Source of the DNA: Monarcha castaneiventris obscurior
Taxonomy: Eukaryota > Chordata > Aves > Passeriformes > Monarchidae
Reading direction: 5' to 3'
DNA length: 64,000 nt
Assembly: GCA_026261815.1 (NCBI GenBank)
Contig: JAMPIT010000230.1
Span: 753,501-817,500 of the forward strand
Of the stretch, positions 48,091 to 63,200 are shown piece by piece. The position numbers and the translations under genes were made by a program. The notes under the pieces are model-generated. The model made no database searches. It was given only the letters and a program-made list of their open reading frames with translations, and had not been told where the DNA came from. The first letter of the stretch is position 1. Every line of letters starts with the position of its first letter.

Positions 48091-51000
48091 ACCATATCCC
48101 ATGTGCTCAGCAGTAAAAGTTAACAGAAGGGGCTGCAAGGGGCATTTATTATCACAATGTTTGTCTTCCAGAACAACCACTGAGCCCAGTGCAGCTCTCC
48201 TTCCCAGGAAGTGGCCGTACAGACCCTTCTGACACAAAGCAGAGAATAAATCTTTTGGTTTTTTTTGCTTCTGCATGAGGCCTTTGCTTTAATGAGCAGA
48301 CTTTATCTTGATCTGTAAGATTTATCCATTTTATTTCCCTCCCTCCCTCCCTATCCTGCTGAGGAGGGAAGTGATAGGGTGGCCTGGTGGGAACCTCCCA
48401 TCCAAACAGGGTTGACCCATCACATTAATTTAAAAGTTCTAGTGACATGCTGCTCCTCAAAAAATTGGACAGAAGAAGGGTCAAAATTTGAGTGAGGTCA
48501 GTGACCATCCTCTTGCTCAGAGATGTTAATTTCTAGAGACTCAGTAATTATCAGACACGTTCACACAGCACCCATCAGAATGGGAGCCCAGACTGGAAGG
48601 AAGACAAGCCCAGTGATGTGATCATGGTGTTAATTACGAGTGGCACGAGATGAGTTAAGTCAGCTCTTCACTCCTGGTGGCCTGTGGGCCACAGATAAGC
48701 CCGTGCCTGTGGTTGTTCTGCAGATGGTTTCACACTGTCACATTCTGGGCCAAAAAGTAAGGGCTCTGCTTGCACTGGTTACAGCAGTGATGAGGAAAGT
48801 AAGAAACATATTATTATTTTGATTGCACAGTAGTAGAGGAGTAATTACACAACGTGGTGATTCAGGAATGACTAAAGAGAAAAGGGAACCATAATTAACT
48901 CCTCTATCTTGCAACACAGACCCTTATTTGAGGAAATGACAAAATAACATGCAAGTGCTCTCTCCTTACAAACCTAAGGGCCAGAGAAATAGTTCTCAGC
49001 TCTGACAAATTTTTCACCTCAGGGAAAAAACTGGAATAAAAGCTTTCAAAGGAAAACAGCAAGAAATATGAACAAATGAAAGTATAGATGAGTGCTTGAA
49101 TGGTTAAACCCTGATGATTATGATATATTTTCAAGTTTGGGGGAAGAATAAATTCTGACTCTTTTCCAACAAGACACCAGATTCAATGTCTTTTCATGCA
49201 CAGGTTTGAACTGCCTTTCTAGAAAGATCAGGCAATACTTTAATTTTGATGACTGCATATTTTAAATCCTGGAACCATCTTCAGGGCTTAGCAGAAAGAA
49301 AAAAGATGAGATTAACCCAATAAGCCAAGCTTCTGTTTTAGCCTTTCCAGCCTCTTCAGAGAGATCAGGATATCCATGGTTGCCATATTTTAGCTGACCC
49401 TTGAGTATCTCCAAAATTTAGCAGGAGTTAACGAAGACTCAAGGTCTTTGTCTATGAGAAATTCTGGGTTTTTTTCCACAAATTGTCTATTGTTCCACTC
49501 TTAAGCACTGTCTTTAAAAATCAGAATTGATCACTGCTCTTTTTGCTTACTCCCCAAACTTCTGGTACCCTGCACAAGTTTGTATCTTCCTGAGCAAAGC
49601 CACGTGTAAGGATAAAAACCATCAATACTTGCAGCAGAGAAGAAAGGAAGAGACAGCTTTCAAATTTTAATATAATTTAATGATTCTGTGATAAACAGAG
49701 AAGGGACAGCTCACCATGAATTTTTTTCCATGGCCATTTAGACTGAGGCATATCTACACCTCTCTCCTTACAAGGGGTATCAGCTTATTCACCTTCCTGC
49801 GATGCAAAGAGATTTTGGTGCTTTACTGAAAGAACCATGAGATACATTCCCCATCTATCCCGTTATATTTGCCATATTTTGATGGTTCCCTGTGATGGAT
49901 AAATAGGAGCAAAAGCAAAATGTAGTAGTTGTTTTATTACACAATCCTTCATAGACATGGGGCATAACAAAAGGGGGAAAAAAAAGAAAACAAAACCTGA
50001 AACAAACACGGAAAAAACAGGTTTCAATTGAATTATCCATAATTATGAATACCAGTTATGCAAGACTCACTCCAGCTCCAATAACAGCAATAACTACGTA
50101 TTTTAACCCTCATCTAACACTACAATGGAGATTTAATTCTGCAACAGATGGCTGTTCAACTACAAAGATCTTCACTGACAGTGATTCACATCCTCCCCTT
50201 GGCAACCAAATCCACTGCCTGGTTTTCCTTGTAGTTATGAAGATTTTTTTTTTTTTTTGGTAGTTGTGATGTTTTCCCTAATATTCGGTCTAATTTCTCC
50301 CTGCTGCCTTGTAAACCCATTTCTCCTGCCCATAATGATGAGAAGGAATAACTGATGCTTGTCTCTTATGTAATATCTATTTTAGCCATCCTCACTTAAT
50401 CATGAATCTTCCTTTCCCTCTGGAATCACACTCCCAGTTCTTTAAGGTTTCTTCTGGATCTTACTTGCTCAGATTCTCCATTCTTGCAGCTTTGTCTGAG
50501 CTCACTCTGGTACCTCTGCCTTATTTAATAGCAGAGTTGCAGTGTTTATAAGTATATTGTGACAAGAAAAAAAAGAAAATATAACAAAATTTTAAAGATT
50601 CTTTTGAATATTTCTTCATGTAAAAACTAATGCTGTGCCAAAGGCTTTGCTTCCAACCTAAACATGACCAAAAGGACCACGACAATTCTGGCAAAGATTG
50701 GCTAAAGAGAGTAAGAAAGAACTTGGGGAATTTTCCACCTTTCCTGCAGCTCCCCAGTCCCTCCTGCTCACAGAATTGGACAGTTTTCTCAGAAATATGG
50801 GATTTCCACATCAATGGGTTGTCTGAAGGGTTTGACATTTTCAATGTAAAGAAAGTGGCTCTACCCTTATTCTCTCCAAGCTGATCACAAGCCTGCAGGA
50901 AGTTAAACTGAAGGGATCATCTCAGTTTTGTGGTTTTCTGAGCTTTGTTCCTCGTAAAGACGAAAGGAGAGGGTTGAGAATGACTGAGCCATGGCACTGG

Positions 51001-51954
51001 AAATGGACAGTGTGACCCAGTGACTTCTGAAACAGCAAAAGTCATCAAGCTTCCCGTTTGTTCTCTGCTCAGAACAGGGGAAGTGCAGTAATTTCCCTCT
51101 CTCGTTGCCCTCTTGCTGTGTCAGGACAGCCACACTCTACCAAATCACCGCTTCCATGCCCGGGCAGGGAATAGCTTGTTACAGGAAGAAATCAGCTGCA
51201 AACAAAGCCCAGTTGTAAACTTATCCAAGGAGCCTTGTCAGAAGCAGGAAAGTGCTTATAAATCTGCTTCACTTCTGGGAAGTTGGTGGTGTAGGATGGA
51301 GGGAGGGCAGAACCTGTGTTCTGTGTGCAGAAATTCTCCTCTGTACGCTCCTGGAGGATGGGCAAGGAAGCTCAAAAATTTCCTTATTTTTCATATGACA
51401 AGTAGCAATGAGGTGCAGTGATCAGTGTGAACATGAATTCTTTGTGTAACAACAATACAAATGAGCAGTGAAATGTATTGTTTTGCCTTGATGAGTGCAA
51501 AGAAACACCCATTTCTCCCTTTCCCCCACAAACAGTAAGAAAAAAGCAAAAATCTGCCTCCCAAACTGATTCACCAGTTCAGCAAATGCCCCTGTGCAGA
51601 TCTCACTTCCTGGGAAGTTCCAAGCAGTGAAATCATTCCTGACACCTTGGCCCTGCCCAAGAACTGCATGTGATTTTCACACCAAAGTGACTCCTCAGTG
51701 TGAAGTTTGGATGAGGATAAGAGAGCGAAGTGTCGGGAACAGCTTGATTTGTGTGACACAGGACACAAGAATGTCCCAGCTGGAATTTCTGTCTCCAGAA
51801 GTGCAGCCTTTGATGCTGACAGCAGGCATCTCACCACGGTTATTAGATCACTGCTTGCCTCTGATCACACCCATCAACGTGGGGCTGCTGAAACTCTGAA
51901 TATCAGCCCAGACAGAAGTGGTGTCCTGTGGATAAAACATGGAATATATATTTT
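48091..51954. other. Gene-free stretch
   Basis: Unique AT-rich sequence with short open frames only. No exon or repeat family was recognised. Confidence 0.4.
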
Positions 51955-52520
51955 TGTCAAGATTTAACTCCAGTTGACATCTAAATACAACACAGCCTCT
52001 CTTTCCCTCCTCCAATGGGTTGGAGAGGACAATCAGGAAAGAACAGAATGTAGAACTCATGGTTCGAGATAAGAACATTTTAATAATTAAGTCAATGATA
52101 ACTAATGATAATGATAATTATTATAAAAAGGAGAGGGAAAGAGAACCATAAAACCCAAAAAGACAAGTGATCCACAATGCAGTTGCTCACCACCCAGTGA
52201 TTGATGCCAAACCCATCCCCTGGCTGTGATTAGCCTCAGCTTTCCCCAGTTAATGCACTGGGCATGGTGTCCCACGTTATGGAACCTCCCTTTGGCCACT
52301 TCAGGTCATCTGTCCTGGCCATGCTTCCCTCCAGCTTCTCCTGTAGCTTCTCACTGGCAGAGCACGAGGCACTGAAAAGTCCTTGATTTAGGGTGAGCAC
52401 AGCTTAGCAACAACCAAAACATCAGCGTGGTGTCAACATCATCCTCCTGCTGAATCCAGAACACAGCACTGGACCAGCTACTAAAAAGAAAATTAACTCT
52501 ATTGGAGTAAAACACAGGAG
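51955..52520 (-). mobile_element. ERVL-type solo LTR, about 566 bp
   Basis: On the minus strand it runs from tccaatagagttaattttct, through agtagctggtccagtgctg and gggtggtgagcaactgcatt, a T/A-rich zone and ccattggaggagggaaagag, to a TTGACA end. This order matches a common avian ERVL LTR that I recall. Flanking ATTTT (51950-51954 and 52521-52525) fits a 5-bp target-site duplication. The leading TG appears lost. No viral genes are present. Confidence 0.8.
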
Positions 52521-52525
52521 ATTTT

Positions 52526-55500
52526 TGAAAACTTTTTAAATGAAGGGTTTAGTGTTTGATTTTGGTGTTGGGTTGTTTCTCTCCTTTCAATACACATATA
52601 ATCACTTTTACTTAGGTCATGAGGGATGACTTTTGATTACTTTATATATATATTTTTTTGGGGAAATATTTTATTTCCCCTGAGTGTTACTATTGTGTGA
52701 ATTGTCCACACTCCTACAAAAACCTTTTTCCAAAAACTGTGTGACAAATATTGATTGGGGTTTTTTGTTTCCAAGTCAGTTTTCTTCTTGCTATAGAATA
52801 AACAGCTTTTTCCTTTAACTTTTTCTTTCTTTTAACTTTTCCTTGTCTCTTTTGGAACCTCGTTTGACCAGAAAGACCCAGCTATGAGTTTGAGGTGAAT
52901 CACATCTCTGTGAGCCTCTCATTCACACTGACAGAGCACGTCCAGGCCATCACCACTGGTTGGGTGACAATTTTGCAGCCCTGGAAGTTTCACAGGAACT
53001 GTGTCTGGTTGTGAGTAAGTCCCTTACTACTGGGTTTATCTTCTGTGAATCCAAAAAGGTCAGGAGTTCATTCCACTTGACCCAGGCAAAAAGGCAGACT
53101 TGTGGCTAAAGATGAGAGTTTGAGCAATAATTCTCCAGAAGGTGAAGAGGAACAGTTATGAAGGAAGAGAGGGAGCTGTTTATAAAACAATTTTAATTGT
53201 AAGCCATCAGTGACCTCAGAGAAGTGTCAGCAACAAAGTGCACAAGTGAGTTGAAAACTCACTATTAAAAAATAGCAAAACTACATCAGTAGCACCTTCA
53301 TCTCCTCTGAAGTAACTGTAAAATTAGGAAAGGGAAAGAGTTGTTAAAAAATCTTCAAAAGGCTCCAAGAAGGCAGAAGTACCAGATCACAGTGTTATCA
53401 GAGACAGTCAGGCATCCAAACAGTGAAATATATAGTGTTTATTGGTGTTTATTTCTTTTCTATCCTTCCAGCTTGGACAAGGAAATTGGAGTAACTCAGC
53501 TCAGAGCAAGAGTTTCTTGTTTCTTCTTTTTTCTTCCTTAATAGCTCTCTAGAGAAGAGCTGGTACAATATTCAGAGAGTACCATGTTGTGGTGCTTTAT
53601 TTATAGTCACTACAAGGAACACTTTTTGAGTCATGAAAAAGTAAACGATATCTGAATTTTAAAAAAATAATTCTGCACAATGTGGAGAAGAAAGAAAAAA
53701 TACCAAATCTAGTGGGACACCAGAGTATTCTTTTAATTACTCACACATTTTATTGTTTGATGTAGATCTTGCTAAGGCATTGCCCTGCCTTTTTAAAATA
53801 TTAAAAAAAACCCACCCTCAGAACTACAGTGCAGCAAGGACCAGGTTTAAACCCTCAAACCCAAAGAAATAGATATTAAGCTAGAAATATTTGCTACAAC
53901 TCCATCCTGTGTAATTATGTCCATTTAAACAATGGCAATAAATACATGAAACTGTAACTCAGGGTATTTGCAGGTCTTAAGTAATTAAAGTTCACAGGAA
54001 CTTTGTATGGTAATAAAATGTCACTTTTGCAGTTTTAATATTGAAATACTGAGACAGAGCTTGCTGCTAGTGATAGAGTTGATGTAAAAATACAATTAAT
54101 TTCCACATGCAGCCCCTGTTTCAGAACAGAAATTCTGTCCCAGTCAGAGGCAGGAAAACAAAGGCAATGACATATCACAGGCATTCAGAAATGTGAGTGA
54201 ATTAGGAGCAGAAGTCCCCAGAAAATAGTGTTGAGATCTGAGCTCCTAATTCAGTCCAGTATCTTCAAAAATCTCACCTAAGAGGAAGAAAAGGACAATT
54301 TTTGTGTTTGTCATCTATATCATTTTAGGTGCAGGTTACCTGAACACTCTGAATTTCTGCAAACATCCTGGGAGATTTTGGAGGGGGTTATCAGCTCTTA
54401 CTTGGACATTGCCTCTTTTTTCTTCAGGATAACAAATATTGCCTGATATGATTTTTCCGAGATATGAATGGAATTGGTGGCTGGACCAGGAGCAAAATCC
54501 TTCCTCCACTCCCATTTTCTAGACATTAGCTCATGATCTTTGAAAGCTGCATGCTGCAACTTCACTGCTATCACAGTCTGCACTCAGCTTTAATTTGGGA
54601 TGACTCGGCTTCTGCTATGCTTAACTTGACCTCTTATCACAACCCAAGGAGGAGCTCTCGTTGTGCATTTTCCCAGAACACAACAATATTGGCCCAGCCC
54701 CAAGCTGGCACTCTGCGCCCTGGGCCCTGGCTAGGAAATGAGATCTGTAAATACATCCCCAAGCACTCCTGTGTGCACACTCACCCTCCCACACTCACAC
54801 CCGTGCTCTGCTTCAGGCTCGAAGGTGTGACAGTGACAGAGAACACTAGAAAATCTCCAGAAGAGCTGCAAATTGATTTGAGGTGTAAAAAAACCCACTT
54901 TGATCCAGTGTGAAACACCCGTTCTTCCTCTTGGTTGTGAGGTTGTTGAAGCCTTTCAGAGACCAGCATTTGGCCATATAGAGGAGTTGCTCCAAATTTT
55001 TAAATAAAGTTTAAAAAAATCCTTATTTTTCCTTTAATTGGACAACATCCCTGGTGGTACCCCTTCCTTTCCCAGCTCCTTTCATTGCTGGCTATATTTA
55101 TTAAAGGCAGACACCCAAGTCTTTGTGAGTAGGGATGGAGAAAACACATTGGGCATCCCACCCATCTGAACCTCCTGGCAAAACACTTGGGTCTCACTGT
55201 CTCCTTATTCTGCTGCTTTGAAGGATCTATTTTTACTTTTCTTTAAAGAGCAGAGTCCTTCAGACTGGTCAGTAAGGAGCCCTGTCTCCGGATGCCAAAG
55301 GGGCAACACAGAGCCACTTTGTGAAGAAGACAGAGGGCTCTAGCTAAGAAGTTGCACTTGGACGGTGCTGAAAGACATCTGCCAAGCTTGTCAAAGGGTC
55401 CCTGCACTGCGTTGGAGCCAGCCCTGGGAGAGAGAGCAGGGAAACCTCCATCCCCAAACTGTCTCTGTCACGCTGGGAGGTTAAGAATTGGCCTTTGTCC

Positions 55501-56976
55501 TCGCTAAGAGCCAGGCAGGGCACAGACAGCTCCTGGGAGAAACCTCTCTGTGTCCAACACACTTCGGCCAAAATCGTGGTGATTTCCCTTGGCAAGCTGC
55601 ACTGATCTTATCCCCCCCCCCCCAGTATCTTCAGGCTGTGTTTTGATTGTCTTCAAAGGGCATTTCTCTTGCTAAATCACAGCGTGTTCTGTTCATCCCT
55701 CTTTCCCAGCCCGTGAAAAGGACGCTGTGCAAGAAGCACCCAAAGGAACTCAATGTATTAACTCCCTGTGGCTCAGGAGGGCTCTGATACAGCTGAGATC
55801 CCTGAAGACAATGTGCTTTCCACTACAGCAGGCCTTGGCTTGGCAAAGCTTTTCCATCAAGTGACTTATCTGCGTGGGCAGCAACACTTCCCTCTCCCAC
55901 CTCAGCCATTGTCAACCTTCCAGTCACAACTGTAACCCAGTCAGCAGCCGTCATTTCTTTTGGCCCCCCCTCAGACTGTTTTAAGCTGTCTGACAAAGCC
56001 TTGAAATGACTTAATCCATGGAGAAAATGCTTGGAGATTACATTTGCTGGAGTAAATGCTGGTTTTGGATTTCCTGTCTCTCCCTCAGCTCAGGGGAGGA
56101 GGTGTGTTCCTCGGTGACATAATGCCAGCAAACACAGGCCGGGTAATGAACCCACCATGGGATTTGTGCCTTTCTGCTGCTCAGATTGCACTGATATCTC
56201 TCTGTAAAAAGGCTCAGAGGCCTCAAGTCCTGCCCTGACATATCAGGGATGGGGTTTCCTTGTTCAACACAAATGTTCTTCAGAACTCCACCACCGAAGG
56301 ATGACACGTGTCCTTCACCCCTGGAATGGCATTGATTGTTTGTTGCTCACTGGAAGAGATGTGAGCTTTGCCTTCAGGTATTTAAGCCTGTGGTATGTCC
56401 CTATTTGTTTATCAGCCTAATTTTTGTTGTCATTTCAGTTTGTAATGAGGTGGCTGGGTAAAGGCAAGAAATCAAGCAGGACATCCAGATATTTTCAGCC
56501 ATCTGAGAGACAGTAACTTCTACAGCATTTTATGGGAATGCTCTAGACACAAATTAAGAAGGAAAGCTGAGTCTGTAAAACGCTGTAGGGCATCTTTTTC
56601 AAAGCTGATATATTTAAGAAAAGTGTCTTTCTTCTGTGGAAAAAAAATTAAATAAATTCAAGACAAAGAGCATAATAGAAACAAAAAACTGGTCCATCAT
56701 TCCCAGTCCAAGTCAAAGCTGTTCAACTGAGAATGCTACTGGATATTCTAGCAGGGAAAATGAAAGAAGAAACTCCTAATTTTACCTACTCCAAAACATG
56801 GATGTCCTGAGTGTGCACATGGATGTGCCAGAAGCCCTGTGAGAAGGTGGGAGCAGAGCAGCCCAGTGCTGTTTGCCTGGTGTGCTGGTGGGTGAAGGAC
56901 ATCGAGTCAAGGAGGGAAGATGCTGCAGAAGTGAGAGAACAAATTCCTACTGAGGCAGTGACAAAGGTGAGAAATA

Positions 56977-57008
<32 letters not shown>

Positions 57009-57029
57009 GGGACAGGTTCTGAGCAAAGA
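52526..57029. other. Gene-free stretch
   Basis: Unique sequence with a 12-base poly(C) near 55612 and an ATC microsatellite at 56977-57008. No exon was recognised. Confidence 0.4.
56977..57008. repeat. ATC trinucleotide microsatellite
   Basis: About ten ATC units just upstream of a CR1 copy. It creates poly-Ser and poly-Asp runs in open frames that are not genes. Confidence 0.95.
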
Positions 57030-57210
57030 AAGGCACCAAGACCAGAGATTTTGTGGATGCCTTGTCCCTGAAACTGTTCAAGGCCAGGTAGAATTGGTGG
57101 TGGAGCAACCCCATCTAACAAAATATGTCCCAGCCCATGGCACAGGGTTGGAATGAGATGATCTTTAAGCTCCTTTTCAACCCAAACCATTCTAAGATTC
57201 TATGGTTCTA
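57030..57210 (+). mobile_element. CR1 LINE 3' end
   Basis: ccctgaaactgttcaaggcc, then gcccatggcacagggttgga and a tail of accattctaagattctatgg. Confidence 0.9.
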
Positions 57211-60200
57211 AAATTGGGGCTGGCCCAATGACATATCCCAGTGTGAAGCAGAGGAGAAGCAAATCATGTCAGGTTAAAAGTTAGTGAAGAATATCTGAAA
57301 TAAAAGATGGTGGAAATATTATGAGGTGGGTGAAGAAAGGGAGAGATGCAAAAACAACGCAGCATTTTGATGTTCTCTGTAGTGCAGCCAGCCCAGTCCC
57401 ATCTCCAGTCTGCTTGGCTGAAGGAACAAAGCAGGACAACCTTCCTGAAAGAGCCTGAAAAGAATCAGAGAGCAGCTCCTGCTGTGGCTCATTTTTCAGT
57501 CTCCAGTTCAAACACAACAGGGGCTGTTTGTTCCCACAGTGCAGGCCTGACCTTAAAATCGCTCACGAGCTTTTGCAAACTGCAGCCCAGCTGGTTGCAG
57601 AGCTCCAGCCATCTGCTTCTATTTTTAAATCTCCAGGTTGCAGACGGTTTTCTTTAGTTACCACTCCTCTGGGATTGCCTTAAACAGAAGTGCAGGGAGC
57701 AGCAAGGCCCCTGTTGACATCCCAGGGATCCTGAGGGATTGAAGTGCAGCAGGGAAGGCAGCAGGGCTGATCTAGTGCAAATGAGGGCATTTAAGGGAGC
57801 ACCCATTCCTATGAAATCTCAACTCCAGCAGGGTTGGGAGGCTTCAGGCTTCCACATGTAACCATCAGACAGAAGTTGGGCCAGCTGAGTGAACTACTGG
57901 ATTTGGAGAAGGAAAAATGGAACTTTTATGTAACTGTCGGAGATTTCTTGGCTTTATGTGGCTGTTGAAGGCCACAGACATGGACAGAGAGTTTTATATA
58001 CAGAAATTTCATTTGCCCACCTGTTAGAAACATTACTTTATATATCCAAATTCAAGGCTTCTCCTACAGCCTGGCACCCCATAGCCTGTCCTTCCTACTT
58101 CCATCTCCATTAAAGCAGGTTTTGACTCCAAAAATTCCCAGGGAATGCCCCCAGTTCTGTCCCATGTCTCATGGAAGACTGAGATTCTGAAAATCTCTGC
58201 AGAACAGCCAAACTGCCTCCACCAGCCTGAGGCACAGATTAATCAGACAAATGTGTGCTAAAATTTTAGTGTTCTGCTGGATTTCTATTTCAGTAGAGGC
58301 AAATAATTTCTGTCTATATCTAGATGTGATTGAGAGGCACTTGACACAGTTGAATATAAAATCCTTCTTTTTCACCAGACAAGACTACATTTAGAGTCTT
58401 CTCCAGTGCTTGTCATTTTGTCAAGGAACTACATTTTATAGTTGATAATTTATATATTTGCCTTTTAGATGTCAAAAGTAGCTATAAGATAAAAACTGGA
58501 GTGTAAAGATCCATGTCTAATATTGAAAATGCTTTTATTTTTGTTGAAAATTTTATGACCTTTTAAAAAATATTCTATTCAGAAATACAGATCCTGTCTT
58601 GGTGTCCTGATTGTATAAATCTTTATAGGCATATTAAGTTTCTATTAGAGTCTATCAGGATCCCATCAACATTGTCAGGGCAGTTTCCAGTTACTCAGTT
58701 AAACCTAATTTTATCATCTGAAGAGTTTTCATGTTTCACTAAGTGAATCCAGTAGACTTGCAGTGACTTTAATGGGCCTTTAGAAAATCAGCTCACACAT
58801 GAACTCCTGCCTTGCCAACATCTAAATTTTGAAGTCTTGCCTTGCAAGTCAGAATACATTTTCCCTGGAATAACAGAATTATACAGTGTCCTAACATTAT
58901 TAAAAATAATAATCTGCTTCAAAACACTCACAGAATGCTGTATGAAAAGATAATGTTTCTCTCCCACATTAAAAAAAAAAAAAAAGAAATTCCAAACCAA
59001 AAGCTATCCAAATCACGCTGATGAATTTAATATCAGCTGCCAGCTGTGTCTCCATCAAAACTCATCCAAGAATTATTTCATAACTTCACTGGGATAACAG
59101 GAATTGGAGATGTGTGTTCCACACAGGTTCATCAGTAATTTTACATATCTCTGGCCCACATCTGTGCTTTTCCATATGTAAGACTCCATGTACAAAATTT
59201 TGAACACCTACATGCCCACTTTTACCGAATCACATGGAAGTCATACGCCAGTCTGGGAATCCAGCTTGGCACAGAGTGGGATCCCACTGGTTTCCATACC
59301 TCAGCTGCCACTAAATCCCATACATTGCAGTTAATTAAACCTGCAGACTTTGCAGCTCTTCCATTTCTATTCAGTTTTCTTTAGTCATGCAAAACATCAG
59401 AGTGACTTTACTAAGCAAAGCTCATAGGACTGGGCACTATTTAAATCATTTATGCTGGTTTATATTTGGAATAAATGTATAGTGGTGAAGCCCTACGGTT
59501 TTTCTGAGGCCATTATTAAAATTTAACAATGAATTCAATGTTTGAATGGGTTCAGGAAACAGCTATTATGTATCAAGGAGCCAAAGTCAAGGCTTTTAAA
59601 CAATATTGGACAAAAGCAGTTAATTGGACAAACAATCCTTTAGGGAAAGAAAGAGGTTATTGTTCATGCAGTGGAAACCACAGCATAATAATTAACCACT
59701 CTGGATGTTTTGACAAAAGGTCAGATGCAATAGAAGCACAAAGTGCTTGAAAATCCGTGCGAGAAGTCCTCATTTGACAAGCCAAAGTACTTGAAAAGGA
59801 CATTAACAGAACTCAAACATGTGAATCTTAAGTGCCCAAATCACTTAAGTGTTCACACAGGGACCAGGTTTTCTTTGAGGCCCCTCAAAGCCAAAAGTTC
59901 AGGTTCTGAGCAGGTTCACAGCTTCACTCCTGCCAAAGCTCAAGCAGGAGACAGAAATCGGTCATTTCCCCATTTCTCTGCAAATTGCCACTCCCTGGCT
60001 GCACATAACAAGAGGAGCAAAGGTGTCCCTCACCTTGTTGGAGTCCAGTTTTGGAAAAGCTCATTTCTGTTCATGTACTGGGCAAGGAGAGGTGACAACT
60101 GGGAGTAATTCCCTCCTAAAATGTCACCAGATGTATTATTTCAGGATATGCTTGTATTAGTAAATATAATTGTCAAGTTCTTGTCTGCTACACCCAAGAA

Positions 60201-63200
60201 CAAGTAGTATGATATGATAAAACACATAAACAACTTAAAAAGAAACCAATAAACTCTACCCCTCCCATTCCAAGGTGGCTTCATCCAAACTGCATATGGA
60301 AAATCTTGAAAACTCTTGAGCAGGTGATCTCTTAAATTTTTTTTCAGTAGTGAAGTGCAACCCTCCCATTCCTTCCAGTCTATTACCTACAAGCCATGAA
60401 AATGGAAATGTGAGCCTAGATTCATAAAGCATTTTCTGTGCATTCTCTAGGCAAAGGATAATTAAAAATGATGTAAATTTGGCAGCCTCAGCAATGACAC
60501 AAATGGAAAAAAAAGTCCTAGAGACAAAATACCCACCTGTGGCAAATAAATTGCAGTCTATCAGTTCAGGTCTCCTTCATCAATAATATTTACAAAGAAA
60601 GACTCATTGAAGAACAGTTTGAAGATTAATAGAGCTTGAATGACATGGATTAGGAAGGAATATGTGTGAAATTGGCTCATCACAGGTCTTTTGGCTTTCA
60701 CAGATTGAAAAAGGTGTTTGAGATTCACTCCCTTGCCTGGGAGACAGAGCTGAGGTCAGGTCTCTTATAGCCCACATGAAAGCACTAATGGCCTCTCCCT
60801 AATATCACAAAAAAAAAACATTTCACATTGCCATGACAACACAAAACACTGTAAAGCCAGATAGGAATATAATTTAGTTCCTCTTTCACTCCTTGAACAA
60901 TGTTAAGTAATTCTGAGTAAATCAGATCTGGCTCCAAGACAGAAAACACAGTGACACTCTTCCCACACAGCACTGATAGGATGTAGCATCAGGCAGGCCC
61001 ATCATTTCTCTCTCCGCGCTTTATTTCATGCCAGGTTCTTCTTGATTAAATAATTCAAAATGGTAAAACAAAAAAAAAAGGTTGGAGATCCCCAAAGGAA
61101 ACCAAGTGTGCGCTGCAGCTCGTTGTTTTTATAGTCACAGCTGTCTTTTGGACAGATTGGTACCTCCAAGTGCTCCATTTACTTTTCAGGGAAAAAAAAA
61201 AAAAAAAAAAAAGAAAGAAAAACTATGACTGTTTCCAGCAATTGCACTTAACAGCCACTTTTAGTCAAGAGTTGCTGTTTGGCTCCCATGCTTCCAGGAA
61301 ACATTGTTCTGTTTGCTTTCAATGGCAAAATAAAAATGAGTTAATAAACGGTCCCTCCAGGTTTTTGTCTAGGAGCAAGGATACACCCTTTGGAGCAGGG
61401 AACAAGATGAAGGGAGAAGAGATTAAATGGAGGAATTAGATCTAACTGATACTGGTCCTTCTCATGACCTTGAAAATTAAGTGTAAAGGAAAGGACGAGA
61501 AAGGTAAGAATTTTCTAGAAATGTTACAAAAATTGGGCCAATATTATCACTACACTGATCATTTTCCACCAGCTTTTCAATTCCTGCCCTAAGACAAAAA
61601 TAGAAACAAAACAGAGGAAAAGGCACAATGAAGTTTCATGGCAAACTTTAGAGCATGACAGATCGGGAAGTTCAGGAAATCATGAGCAGGGGAGTGCATT
61701 GAGTTTCTGGGGTTCTTTTTTATCCAAACCTATAAACCTCATAACGAAATGATTGAAAAAGGTGAAAACCCCTCATTCAAACAGGTATGGCTCCGGGGCA
61801 GTAGGGCACAGAGTTCAACTGAAGTGAAAGGAGAATCAATCCTTCTGAGTGCTACTAAAATCCACAAAGCAGTCACCTTGTGTGCCCTGTGTCACTTCCC
61901 TCCATCCATTCTGTGTTCCTGTGTTTATTTTGTACTCTGCCCTTACCCAGTTCTGGGCCATACAGTAATTTATCGCAGCATTACAGGCAGCAGGTCTGTA
62001 GAGGAACAGGAATGGCCATGGGCAGGCATCCATGGGTCCATGGGAGTGGTCAGGAGTACAGGTCCCTGGAAAGTTTTACTTTCCAACAGCAAAAGGCAAC
62101 CTTGAAGTCAACAAAGATCTTGCCTTCTGAGGATCATCATTCATAGCCCTACATGGCAATTAATTTCAAGAAACTAAAGCGAAGTGATCTCATAGATGGC
62201 TCACGTCTAATTTGTAATTAATCTATTTAAACAGAGGTTCTATTTCATGATTCAGCTTTGGAAAGCCTATTAAATGATGCATTTGGCCCCAGATGGAATT
62301 CTGGGCTAATTTAAGTAATATCTGACAACTATGCACAAAAAATTTGGTACTTACAAGGACATCCAGCTTGGACAAAACCCAGAACCATTCTTGACACAAA
62401 TGTTTGCATACAGATGTTTACACAAGCCCAGACTTCAGCTTAATCATAACATCCATATTCTTAATATAATTTATTGTGTGACACTTGGCACGTCCAAACT
62501 TCAGCTGGGTAAAAGCAGAGACAACACTGAAATACGATGAGAAACTCTGTATTTGTATTATTTTGTTATCCTAATTTTTAAAAACATTAAGCTGTGAATT
62601 GTGACTGGTGCAGCTGGTGGATATGGAAGGACAATGGAAGCTTCCTGGAGTGTTGGCTGTCATTATGTTAGGTTTCAATTGCCTTTCTTTCCTTGCACGT
62701 GTTAAAAGTCAACGCAGAGTCGAGCCAGATGAAATCTAAAATTAAATTACCACGGTTACAATGGGGAGGCAGAATATGTATTTAGTTCTAAAGATGGGTG
62801 GATAAAGTCAGGGCCCATATCTCCATAGATTGTTTAGAGAGTCAGTGGAGCACCAGGGGTTTCTCAGGCATGAATCCGAAGCACCTTCCTCAGCCTTCTA
62901 GAAAACTGTCTTGTGCTGGAACTTCCAGTAACCAGACCATGCCTTGTTGCTTGTGCACACCACAAAGTGGGAACATCTGCACATGCCTGGCATGGCAACT
63001 TGCACTCAGAAAAAGCAAATTGGATCATTTTTGCTTTGCTCAGCTTTGCCCAGGAAAAGTTTGGGAGATTTGGGATGGCCCATACAGGCACTGACACCCA
63101 CGTTCCTGAACCTGGGAATATTTCCTTGTGCTTTTTCCTTTACAGAGAGTGTAGGTATTTGGGATGCTGTGGGGTACCTGACACGTGGTAATGAGACCAC

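Noticed and set aside
56786..57190. Frame with a poly-Asp run
   Set aside because: Spans the ATC microsatellite and a CR1 copy.
59529..60108. Two adjacent plus-strand frames
   Set aside because: No recognised motif, and no evidence linking them to a gene or retroelement.
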